From Corylus avellana (taxonomy: Eukaryota > Streptophyta > Magnoliopsida > Fagales > Betulaceae), in NCBI RefSeq assembly GCF_901000735.1, contig NC_081543.1:19319970-19383969 (forward strand): 64,000 nt of DNA, written 5' to 3'. This document shows positions 24,759-36,700 of the stretch, one piece after another. Below the pieces are notes generated by a model. That model was not told where the DNA came from, did no database searches, and was given only the letters and a program-made list of their open reading frames with translations. The translations under genes and the position numbers were made by a program. Each line of letters begins with the position of its first letter. The stretch's first letter is position 1.

Positions 24759-27700
24759 TCTTTACGTGATATATAAAATCAAATCCCAAAAATACTGCAC
24801 ACACACACACATATATATACACACACTGACCTTACGTGATATATACATCAAATCCAATAAATATTGCATACACACATATACATATGCAAGTCGTATTCTT
24901 CTACAAGCCATTACAGGGAAGAAAAATCGAAAGCAACACTTCGATAGAAAAAGAGGAGAGCACACACACACACATATATATATACACACATTGACCTTAC
25001 GTGATATACATCAAATCCAATAAATATTGCATACACACATATACATATGCAAGTCCTATTCTTCTACAAGCCATTACAGGGAAGTAAAATGAAAAGAAAC
25101 ACTTCGATAGCAAAAGACGAGAGGTTTACGGATTTATCAATGCGTAAAGAAAAATAGTCATGTATACACATCCAACCCCAAGAAAACAAGCAATAAAAAT
25201 ATTCTCAATCTCTTCAAGAAGACAGAATGTCAAGAGAGTCGATTTCTTACCTTGAAAAACTGGTTAGATGATGTTGTGCTATGAGCTGCCATGGAAGAAG
25301 AAAGAAAGAACAGAAAAACAAAAGACAGTAAATGGACGGTGAGAATTGTGATACAAAGGAGAGAGGCGTGAAAGAAAAGAAAAAACAAAGAAGAAAAGGA
25401 ACATTACAGAAATTTTTGGAAGAACCTACAACAACTTCCTTGCTTGGCTTGGTTACAGAACGGTGAGGAAGATGAAAGCTCATGGGTTTTCTTTTATTTT
25501 TCTAAATAAACCAAAAGAGAGAAAGATTCGTGTATTAAGGTGATTGGCAAGTGGCTTCAAAAAGACTAAATGGGCTGAGAATGGCATACATGTGTCAAGG
25601 GGAAAAAGAGAGGAAAGACACGTTAGTCTTATTTCTTTCTTGGAGGCTACGTTGACTTTGATTTTAAATAGCAAATAAATAACATAAACCTCCCTCTATA
25701 TTCTAGAAGACTATACCTACTGTTTAATTGGATAATGACCCTCCACTAGCTGTCTCCTAGTCTAATGAGTCTTGCTATATATATATAGCAAAATTCTTTA
25801 TGATTCTATTTTAAATCTATAGAATTTATAGGATGTCACATCCTCCCCCCTTATTAAAATTCCGTCCTCGGAATTTGCTTAGTCTATATAAACGCACCAT
25901 ATTGCAACAGCAAGCATACACATAAAAATAAATAAATTTATCCGCTACCGCATACCTTATATTCTAATAGTTCTCAGCAAATAGAGATCGGTATTTCTTG
26001 CGTATATCATCTTCTAATTCCCATGACACTTCTTCAATTTCATGACTTCTCCACAGAACTTTTATTAGTGGAATGCTTTTCGTGCGTAACTCTTGGACCT
26101 TGCGATCTAGCAATTTTACCAGAATTTCTTCATATGCCATATCTCCTTGTAACTGCAGAGGTTCATATGTAATTATGTGGGAAGGGTCTGGGATGTATTT
26201 TTCCAGCATAGAGACATAGAAGACATCATGTATATTTGCAAGTCCTGGAGGCAATGCTATATACGATAGACCACGGAGCCTACTCTCTCAAGAATTTCAA
26301 ACGGTCCGATGTAGCGGGGGTTCAACTTCCTTTCTTGCCAAATCTAGTAACTCCCTTCATTGGTGCCACTCTAAGAAACACCTCGTCTCCTTCAGCAAAT
26401 TCCAAGTTTCTTCGAAGCATATCTGCATAGCTCTTCTGCCGATCTTAAGCTGCTGACAATCTTCTTCGGATTAATGGAACTTTATCTATGGTATCCTGCA
26501 CAATATCTGGTCCTAAAATTCTCCGTTCACCGAGCTCATCCAAGTAAAGCAGGGAACGACATTTTCGTCCATACAAGGCTTCATATGGGGCCATCCCAAT
26601 ACTTGCTTGATAGCTGTTATTGTAGGCGAATTCCACCAAAGAAAGGTAGTGTGCCCAGCTACCACTAAAATCCAATACGCCGGCTCGTAACATGTCCTTT
26701 TTTGATATATACAACATTACTTATCAAAAAAAAAAAATCATGTCCTCTAGTGTTTGGATGGTCTTCTCTGACTGTCCGTTTGTCTGAGGATAGTAGGCAG
26801 TGCTAAATCGCAATTTAGTCCCCATTGCTTCTTGTAAACTCTTCCAGAATCTTGACGTGAAACGAGAATCTCTATCCGACACTATCAATTCAGGTTCCCC
26901 ATGTAACCAGACAATTTCCTGTAGATACAATTCTGTCAGCTTCTCCAATGAGTATTTCACCTTTATTGGTATAAAATGAGCGGCTTTAGTTAACCTATAA
27001 ATAATCACCCATATTGGATCGTACCCAGCCTAACTTCGTGGTAACCCCACTAAAAAGTCCATGGCTATTTCTTCCCATTTCCATGCATGTATCTCCACAA
27101 GGTTGCAATGGTTCTGCAGGTTTTTAATGTTCCGCTTTGACTTGTTGACATGTCGAGCACCGCTCTACAAATTCAGCAACATCCCGCTTCATTCCATTCC
27201 ATCAAAAACGCCCTTTACGATCCCGATACATTTAGTGCCTCCAAGGTGTACTGCGTATGGTGAGAAGTCTGCTTCCTCCAATATTAGCTTCCTTATCTCC
27301 TCATTATTAGGTACACAAACTCTATTCTAGTGGTATCTGAACAATCCATCTGATGTGGCATAAAATCCCAGGGCCCAACCTTTGCTGGCCCTCTCCTTTA
27401 TTCGAATGATCTCCTCATCTTTTTCTTGGGCCATGCGGATCTCCTCCAGTAGTGTGGGTTTAATCTCGAGTTTCGTCATTAACACTTGCACCTCTCCTAT
27501 TACAATCTCCATATCGAGCTTCTCAATGTCCATCTTCAGATTATGGGGTAAGGCTTTCAGGCACGCTATTTCACTTCTTGACTTTCTGTGCGACCACGTT
27601 GACTTTCCCGGGGTGGTAATTGATTACGCAATTGTATTCTTTTATTAGCTCCAGCCAACGCCTCTGTCTTAAGTTCAACTCCTTCTGCAAGAATAAGTAT

Positions 27701-30700
27701 TTAAGGCTCTTATGATCTATATAAATTTCGCACATCTTCCCGGAAAGGTAGTGTATCTACAGAAAATTCTCCAGTTACATGGGATATCCGAATCGATAGT
27801 GTCGAATAGAGATTCTCGTTTCACGTCAAGATTCTAGAAGAGTTTTTTTTTTTTTGATAAGTAATGAATATATATAAAAAGAGCGCAGAGGGGCGCAATC
27901 CATATACACGGGAAGTATAAATAGAGAGCGCCTAGGAGGGGGAGAAATGAAAAAGAAAATCAGAGAAACTAATCACTAAAGGAGCTAGCCAAGCGGCCGT
28001 CCAAGAGTAAAGAGTAAATAGGAAGAAATGAGTCAATTCCTCTATGGTCCTAGTGGAATTTTCAAAACATCTAGCATTTCTTTCATTCCAAATACACCAC
28101 ATAAGACACAGAGGTATCATCTTCCACACAACCGCGCTTCGAGAACGTCCTCCCGACCACCAACTAGCAAACAAGGCCCTCACCCTGCCAGGCATGACCC
28201 AATGCAACCCAAAACGCTGAAAAATCATGTGCCAAAGAGCACTTGCGAGCTCACAATGGAGAAGCAGGTGATCAACTGACTCTCCGGTCTTTTTGCACAT
28301 ACAACACCACTCCATAACCACTATGTTCCTCTTACGCAGCGTATCATGAGTCAAAATTTTGCCTAAGGCCGCAGTCCATCCGAAAAAAAGCCACCCGTTG
28401 AGGCGCCTTAGTACGCCAGATGCTCTTCCAAGGAAACTCCTCTTGATTAGAAATGGTCAAGGCCTTATAGAACGACTTAACCTCGAACTTGCCCTTCTTG
28501 GACGAAGACCAGCAAATACGATCTGCACTGCCTAGGGAGACCTTGCAAGAATACAACCGATCAAAAAAAGGAGAAATCAAATCCATCTCCCAATCTTGGA
28601 CCGATCGAACAAAAATGACATTCCACTCAACAACCCCATTCCTCCCAATAAAATTATCCTTCACCCAAGCTTCTTTGTGTCTGGCGATACTGTATAAGGA
28701 CGGAAAAGCTTGCTTCAAAGAATTGTCCCCACACCAAATATCATGCCAGAATCTGACTTTCGAACCCTCCCCCACCTCAAAACGAATACCTTTGGCAAAG
28801 AAATTCCACCCTTTACGAATATGCTTCCATAGACCCACACCATGAGAGCCCAAGACCTCCTTCGTGCACCACCCGCCTTCTTGATCTCCATACTTAGCTT
28901 TGATCAAATTACACCAAAGAGCCCCGTTCTCATTTGCGTATCTCCAAAGCCATTTCCCCAAAAGAGCTTGGTTAAACTGGTACATTGGTTAAACTGGTAC
29001 ATCTTCCGAATGCCAAGACCACCATATCGAAGAGGGTTGCAAACTTGATTCCAACTTACAAGATGCAACTTGGGCTCATCCCCCAGACCTCCCCACAAGA
29101 AATCTCTTTGGACTTTCTCGATCCTTTTAGCTACACTAACAGGAATCGGAAACAAAGACAAAAAGTAAGTCGGAAGATTAGCCAAAGTGCTCTTGATGAG
29201 GGTTAAACGGCCTCCTTTAGAAAGATACATTCTCTTCCAACCTGCCATCTGACGCTCCATCTTTTCAATCACTTCATTCCACATAGCCGTATCCTTGAAC
29301 GAAGCCCCAAGAGGGAGACCCAAATACTTCATAGGCAAATCAGCAACATTACACCCAAGGATGTTAGCTAAGCCCCCAATGTTCTCCACCTCACCAATGG
29401 CCACAATCTTTGACTTTCCAAGATTCACTCTCAAACCCGAAACAGCTTCAAAACATAAGAGGATGAGACGAACATACCGGATTTGCTCAATAGAATCTTC
29501 ACAAAAAATCAAAGTGTCATCCGCAAATAAGGAATGAGAGACCATCAACTCCGACAAGACCCTATTACCCACCGAGAACCCAGTCAAAAGGCCTTGATCA
29601 ACCGTCGCATTCACCATCTTACTCAACGCCTCCATAACAAGCACAAACAATAACGGAGAGAGAGGATCACCTTGCCGGATTCCCCTCGAACTGCTAAAGA
29701 ACCCTTCCGGAGAGCCATTCACAAGAACGGAGAATCTTACCGTCTTAATACACCACTCTATCCAAGCCCTCCACCTCCCACCAAACCCACATCTATGCAG
29801 CAAGTACAAAACAAAATCCCAATTTACATGGTCGTAGGCCTTTTCCAAATCCAATTTACAAAGAACACCCGGCACCCCTGATTTCAAGCGACTATCTACA
29901 CATTCATTTGCAATAAGAACGGAATCTAGGATTTGCCGACCCCCAATAAAAGCATTTTGAGAATAGGAAATGACCTTACCCAAGACAGTTCTCAATCTAT
30001 TGGCAAGAACCTTAGCCACAATTTTATACACTCCTCCCACCAAACTAATGGGCCGAAAGTCCTTCATCTCCACCGCATCTGCCTTTTTCGGAATCAAGGA
30101 AATAAAAGTTGCATTCAAGCTCTTCACCATTTGACGTCTTCGATGGAACTCTGCAAAAACCGCCATAACGTCTAGCTTTATAACACCCCAGCAAGCTTGA
30201 AAGAAAGCCATGGAAAAGCCATCTGGACCCGGAGCCTTATCACCATCCATTCCTTTCACCACCTCCCAAACCTCCTTTTCCTCAAAATCTCTTTCTAACC
30301 ACCGATTATCCTCCTCATCGATAGACAAAAACTGCTGGTTATCCATTCTAGGGCGCCAAGAGCTTTGTTCCGAATAAAGAGATTGGTAATACTGCACTAT
30401 GTGTTCTTTTACTTCAGCTGGATCATTGGATAAAACGCCATTAATACGAAGCACTTCCACACGATTGTACCTTCGGTGAGAGTTAGCCATCTTGTGGAAA
30501 AAGTGAGTATTTCGATCCCCCTCCTTGAGCCACAAAGCTCTCGATTTTTGACGCCAATGAATTTCTTCACACAACAAAGTGTTCTCCAATTCTTTCAACT
30601 TGTCGGCCTTCCGAATTTTCTCCTCTTGATCTAAGCCTCTCGATTCTGCCAACTCATCCAACTCCTGGATACCTCCCAATAACTCTTTCTTTTTCCTCCC

Positions 30701-33700
30701 AATATCCCCAAAGACCTCCTCATTCCACTTTTTTAAGTCCACTTTAAGGGATTTTAATTTACTAGCAAGCACAAAACTAGGCAAACCCTCAAACGAATAC
30801 GACCCCCACCAAGAAGCAACCTTATCCACAAAACCCTCTGCCTTAAGCCACATATTTTCAAATTTAAAACCCTTCTTACCTCCATAAGGAGTTCCGCAGT
30901 CCAGTAATAAAGGAAAGTGATCCGAGAGCAGGCGTTGAAGTCTCCTTTGAACAACTGTTGGGTAGTGATCTTCCCAATCCGACGAAAGCAAGAACCGATC
31001 AATCCTCGACCAACTCTCATTTTCTTGGTTATTGGACCAAGTAAATTGACCCCCCATCATCGGCATATCCACCAGATTATTCTCAGAAATGAAATCCGAG
31101 AAATCCATCATGCCCGATGAATAGTAAGAAACATTGGAGCGCTCACTGGGAAAGCGTACAATGTTAAAATCTCCACCCAAACACCAAGGGACCTCCCAAA
31201 CCCTCATCAAACCAGCCAATTCATCCCAAAGCACCCCTCTCTCCACTTCCTCATTTGGCCCATACACTCCCCCAAACGCCCACACCCAACTATCCTCTAC
31301 ATTTTGAAACGAACAAGCCAAAGTGAAATGACCCTCACACTCCTCCTTACACACCACTACCCTCCTATCCCACATCATTAGCATCCCTCCCGACAAACCA
31401 TTAGAGCCTTTATACTTCCACCCCACATGTTGACCTCCCCAAAGGCTATGAATCACCTCTCGAGAGATAGTCTCCATCTTTGTCTCAATCAAACAAACTA
31501 CATCTACTTTCCATTCTTTCAAAAGACCCCTAATGCGCAACCTTTTTTTGAAGGCATTCAACCCTCTCACATTCCACACTACAATATTAAGCTTCATGAT
31601 CCACCAAGGCAACCCTCTCACTTTCCTCAATCTCTTCAAGGCCTTTAGGAGCAGGAACACATGCAGAAACACCTCCCAAGTCCGAGTCGTACTGCTTTCT
31701 AGAGACTTCAATGGCATTGAAAAGAGCCTCCAATTCCTCCTTTTTCCCCTCATCAGAAACTCCAATTTTTGTGCAAAAATTGAGGCAGTTTCCCACTACC
31801 CAGCTGGTTGAAATCGTGTCTGACCCTAAGTCCTCCAAACCTACTGTATCAGCAATGTTATCCCCATCCCTGCCTGATTCAGACCCAGACAACTTCATCT
31901 CCGATGTTTGATCCACCCTTTCTTGTCCCAAATGAAACAACGGGCTCAAACTCCATTCCCCCCCCCGGCAAGCCTGCTGAGCCCTCTCCCCCACGCCCAA
32001 AATAGACTTCCGGCGAGATGGACTCCCTCTCAGAAGCTTTCGTGTGGCCCAGCAAGTACTCTCGCCAGCCTGGCCGGTCTCCAAAGGCTTCTCCGGCGCC
32101 ATCTGTTGCTGCTCCGACGACAGAAGCGTCTCCGGCACCCTCTGCGAATATTCCGGCGATGGGCCCAGAATCCCTTTTAACTGCCCAGACGTCGACGATG
32201 AAGCTTCTGTCGAACCCACCCCTATCTCGTTACTATTCTTCGACCCAGCCTTCCTCCTCATATATGTCAAAAAAGTGAATTCCTTACCAGTGGGCAGAGG
32301 TTCCTTCACCGGGCTTGCGGGGATTTTTGGATCCTCTCCGACCTCGAAAACTCTAACAGCCCCCACAGAATTGCCGACAGACACCCTGGGAGTCTCTTCT
32401 GCCCCTGACCCAACCCCCTCTTCCCCTCTTCTCTCCCTGCCGGCCAACAACGAACCCTCCGGTGAAGGCGTAGGACCTCGCGACCCTGTCGCTGCCTTTC
32501 CAGAGGCCGCCGATCTAGCCAGCCCAACCTTAGAATCGTGAGATGGGCTGAGACTAAAGCCCACATCTGAGCCCACAACCCCTCTTGGCTTGAACAGCAC
32601 CTTCTTCTTCAACTTCAGCCTGCTAGTGGTCTTTTTAGATTTTCCTCCCGGCCCAACCTTCTTCTTCTCTTTCCATACAGCCTTCCCCTGAACTACATCT
32701 TCCTTCTCTTCCGGCCCAAGCCCACTAAGCTTCATCTGATTAATCACCCTGTCAATCTTATACATCCCCACGTCACATTCTCTCTTCAGCACTCTCAACG
32801 TCTCCTTCACGTTGAGGAGCTCAATACCTACTTCAGAGTAGGTCTGCCCAGCATGGCATCCCATCCTCTCCCGTCCCTTCATGCGTCCAGAGACTGACAA
32901 CTGCTCAGACTGCGTTGCCGGCTTTACTGACCAACTCGCCGGAATTCTTGTCGCACGCTCTACGCAACCTCCAGCTTTCGTAACATTCACGCAAGGGGCT
33001 GACGGACCTCTATCCAATTTCGCCGGCCATAATGAGTTCGTCGGAACCATAGCAGACTCCTTCGGAGACCTCCCCAGAACTCCCTGAGCCATCGCTGGAC
33101 CCTGGGTCATCGACAGTCCTAAGCTCCTCTTGTCAGTCGTAAAGTTTCGCCGGCCTGGTTCTTGCCAATCTTCACCATCTTTTTGGGTTGCCTTCAACGG
33201 CTGTCTCACTATCTCTGCGTAGCTTGTCTGCTTCTTCACCCCCTTTACACCCTTTTCTCCCCTAACCTCTCTGCATTCACTGATCACTCGATGATCACGA
33301 AGAAAAGAGGAAGCTGCTTGCATTTCTTTAAAGAAGCAATCCCACCCAAACCCACGACGTCCTTCCGGGATGATGATTGAGCCACATCTCTTTCTTCCAT
33401 CGAATTCCTCCACTGTCAGGAAGTATCCATGCCTATTTGAGCTCTTCTGTGCAATAATTCTGGGGTATCCAGCTCTAGATTGATCCCAGAATACCTCAGA
33501 GCTCTTCTCTGCCACCAAATCATCCGCTACTTTCACCAACCAGGCTAACTCATCCTTTTTGAGAAAGATGGATCTTTTGATTCTGTAGCTCCTCTCAAAA
33601 ATTCTCACTCCTGATGCCCCTTCCTTGATCAACACCTCAAACTCCTTGGACTCCACCATCCACCACCTCGGTCCAGCCATGACACAAGCTAACACTAGTT

Positions 33701-36700
33701 CCAACCACCCTACACGCGCCCTCACGCGCCGACACAGCACTCTCAGCACTCACACACAGCACTCCAGACTTTTAAAATTCATGATTCTAAGATAAAGGTG
33801 TAATAAGGCTCTTCTACAAAATGAAGCTTGATAAAGAAACAAAAGGAATGAAAGCAAAACACAGCTTAACAAAAGCATTTCACAAGAAATAAATCTCTAA
33901 CTTACAAGAGCCTCACTTCCTGCCAAATAAAAATTTCAAAGAACCAGATCCATCAACCAAGTGCCATACGTTCTTCAATGGAAAAAAGTCTCATATTTGA
34001 ACACAGACACTGTACCCGACACGAAATTCAAGAGAAACTCTTGGTTGATTGAATTCTAGAAGAGTTTACAAGAAGCAATGGGGACTAAATTGCAATTTAG
34101 CACTGCCTACCATCCTCAGACAGACAGACAGTCAGAGAGGACCATCCAAACATTAGAGGACATGTTACGAGCCTGCGTATTGGATTTCAGTGTTAGCTAA
34201 GCACGCTACCTTCCTTTGGTGGAATTCGCCTACAATAACAGCTATCAAGCAAGTATTGGGATGACCACATATGAAGCCTTGTATGGACGAAAATGTCGTT
34301 CCCCTCTTTACTTGGACGAGTTAGGTGAACGGAGAATTTTAGGACCAGATATCGTGCAGGATACCATAGATAAAGTTGCATTAATCCGACAAAAATTGTC
34401 AGCAGCTCAAGATCGGCAGAAAAGCTATGCAGATATGCGTCGAAGAAACTTGGTATATGCATTCCACTAGTAAAAATTCTGTGGAGAAATCATGAAATTG
34501 AAGAAGCGTCATGGGAATTAGAAGATGATATACGCAAGAAATACCCATCCCTATTCGCTGAGAACTATTAGAATATAAGGTATGCGGAAGCTGATACATT
34601 TATTTATTTTTATGTGTATGCTTGCTGTTGCAATATGGTGCGTTTATATAGACTAAGCAAATTCCAAGGACGGAATTTTAATAAGGGGGGAAGATGTGAC
34701 ATCCTATAAATTTTATAGATTCAAAATAGAATCATAAAGAATTTTGCTATTAATATATATATACAGCAAGACCCATTAGGACTAGGAGACAGCTAGTGGG
34801 GGTCATTATCCAATTAAATAATATGTAGAGTCTTCTAGAATATAGGGGGAGGTTTATTTTATTTATTTGCTATTTAAAATCAAAATCAACATAGCCTCCA
34901 AGAAAGAAATAAGACTAATGTTATTTCCTCTCTTTCTCCCTTCCACACATGTATGTCATGCTCAGCCCATTCAGTCTTTTTGAAGCCACTTGCCAATCCC
35001 ATTGATACACGAATCTTTCTATCTCTTTTGGTGTATTTAGAAAAATAAAAGAAAACCCTGAGCTTTCATCTTCCTCACCGGTCTATAACCAAGCCCAGCA
35101 AAGAAGTTGTTGTAGGTTCTTCCAAAAATTTATGTAATGTTCCTTTTCTTCTTTGTTTTTTCATTTCTTTCACGCCTCTCTCCTCAGTGTCACAATTCTC
35201 ACCGTCCGTTTACTGTCTTTTGTTTTTCTGTTCTTTCTTTCTTCTTCCATGGCAGCTTATAGCACAGCATCATCTAACCAGTTTCTCACGGTAAGAAATC
35301 GACTCTCTTGACATTCTGTCTTCTTGAAGAGATTGAGAATTTCTTGGGGTTGAATGTATATACATGACGATTTTTCTACACCCATTGATAAATCCGTAAA
35401 CCTCACCTCTTTTGCTATCAAAGTGTTGCTTTTGATTTTTCTTCCCTATAATGGCTAGTAGGAGAATAGGACTTGCATATGTATATGTGTGTATGCAATC
35501 TTTATTGGGTTTGATATATATATATATATATATGTGCACTATATATCCCTTGGAACCATAGAATCGATTTAATCCCTTTTATTAATTCATGTTTTATAAG
35601 ATTAATCTTTAAGGATACCTTTATTTAATTTTAGACTTGAAATCCAGAATACTCCTCTAAGCTTATCCTTGCAATTTATTTAGGTAGAAGGACAACCCAA
35701 CGCTACCCATCATCAAATTCAGGTAAGGGGACAACACTAAAAGCCCCAACAGATTTTATTATAAACCTTTAGAAAAATGTTGGGGATTTTATTAATCATC
35801 CACTTACATGATTTTAAATTGCACTTCCTTTCATATTTGAATTCCAAGTTTCATTCATTTACATGTCATTCTTTAAGAATTTTACGTGTTACAATTACCT
35901 TATCATTTTATACATGACTGTGATTGTGACTGAAAATAGCTCTCAAGGTTTCGCCATTAAGTCATCTTGTCGTCACAGGAGAGAGCTACCGGGTTGGGAA
36001 CTTTCATAGGTGAAGGCCACCCGGCCGATAGCACACACCTTCTCGTAACCGTCCTTTGGTGTGCTTGCCATGCTACCCATGCAATACGGTACCGGTCGTG
36101 ACTTGTGTAGTGCCTCGAGGTTAAACATTTATTAACATGAATGCACATGTAACATTTCAGGTTGATGCATATTCCGCTCCTAACATATTGTGACAATTTG
36201 GTTGAAATACTCTTCCACACTCCGATACCCCTATTCAAGCCCAATATTGTTTACACACTTCATAAATCCCAATGATATTCCCTCTATACCAGAGTATATT
36301 TGCATGAGCTGATCCCAAATATCTTTGCCAATAAGAAGATGCATACAAGAAGATACAATATGCAGCTCGATACTATCCAACATAAGGGAGAAAATTTCAT
36401 TATCTTCCTGGTCCCAAAGGTTAACGAAACTAAAGTCCGAAGGTTTCTCCAATGTCAAGTGATGATACATGCCTTTCGCTTTCAAGAATCCCGTTTACTT
36501 TCAAAGAAGTCATATGAGCATTAACCATAGAAGCCGAAGTGATCAAATCTGATTTAGTGCCCATAATGTATGTCTAATCCATCAAGAACTGTACCAACAG
36601 CAACAGTTAATCCCAAAAAACTCGAACTAGGACAATGCAAGCAGCAAATAACGACAACAGCTACCTGAGAAACCCACTGACAGTGCTGAAATAGTCCAAA

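Larger units (their letters stand above)
17341..25840 (-). repeat. Left-arm Ty3/gypsy LTR (minus), expanded by insertions
   Basis: Its minus-strand start TGTGACATCCTATAAATT is at 25840, next to the polypurine complement cctcccccctt. Outward it matches the right-arm LTR (34695-36154) through ctcttgacattctgtc, the (AT)n block and ccaacatttttc. It is lengthened by LINE B, a short LINE-tail insertion, CA/AT-rich repeats and about 180-bp tandem repeats that the right LTR lacks. Its outermost piece (about 17345-17583) is inverted relative to the rest. Confidence 0.75.
27846..34052 (-). mobile_element. LINE C: full-length L1-type LINE (6.2 kb) with perfect target duplication
   Basis: It has a T-run and gataagtaatg, the conserved gcgcagaggggcgc tail, ORF2, ORF1 and about 370 bp of 5' leader (33681-34052), all minus. 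A perfect 15-bp target duplication flanks it within gypsy integrase. It is the only element here with a long ORF1, ORF2 and 5' leader together. ORF2 carries two disruptions, so it looks young but probably inactive. Confidence 0.93.
27768..36154 (+). mobile_element. Right gypsy arm (plus), split by LINE C
   Basis: The integrase begins at about 27768 with atcgatagtgtcg and agagattctcg, is cut by LINE C, resumes at 34068 with caagaagcaatggggac, and continues through [40 protein letters not shown] and, after an internal deletion, [20 protein letters not shown] polypurine tract (34683-34694) and LTR (34695-36154) follow. It faces head-to-head against the left arm at about 27767/27768. Confidence 0.8.

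Noticed and set aside
31597..31765. Upstream N-terminal extension of LINE C ORF2
   Set aside because: The extra 56 codons overlap ORF1 and lack similarity to ORF2 starts. The ATG at 31597 ([14 protein letters not shown]) matches the starts in LINEs A, B and F.
35957..36244. 95-codon minus frame at the gypsy/copia junction
   Set aside because: It is a chance fusion of copia A gag residues with antisense gypsy LTR sequence.
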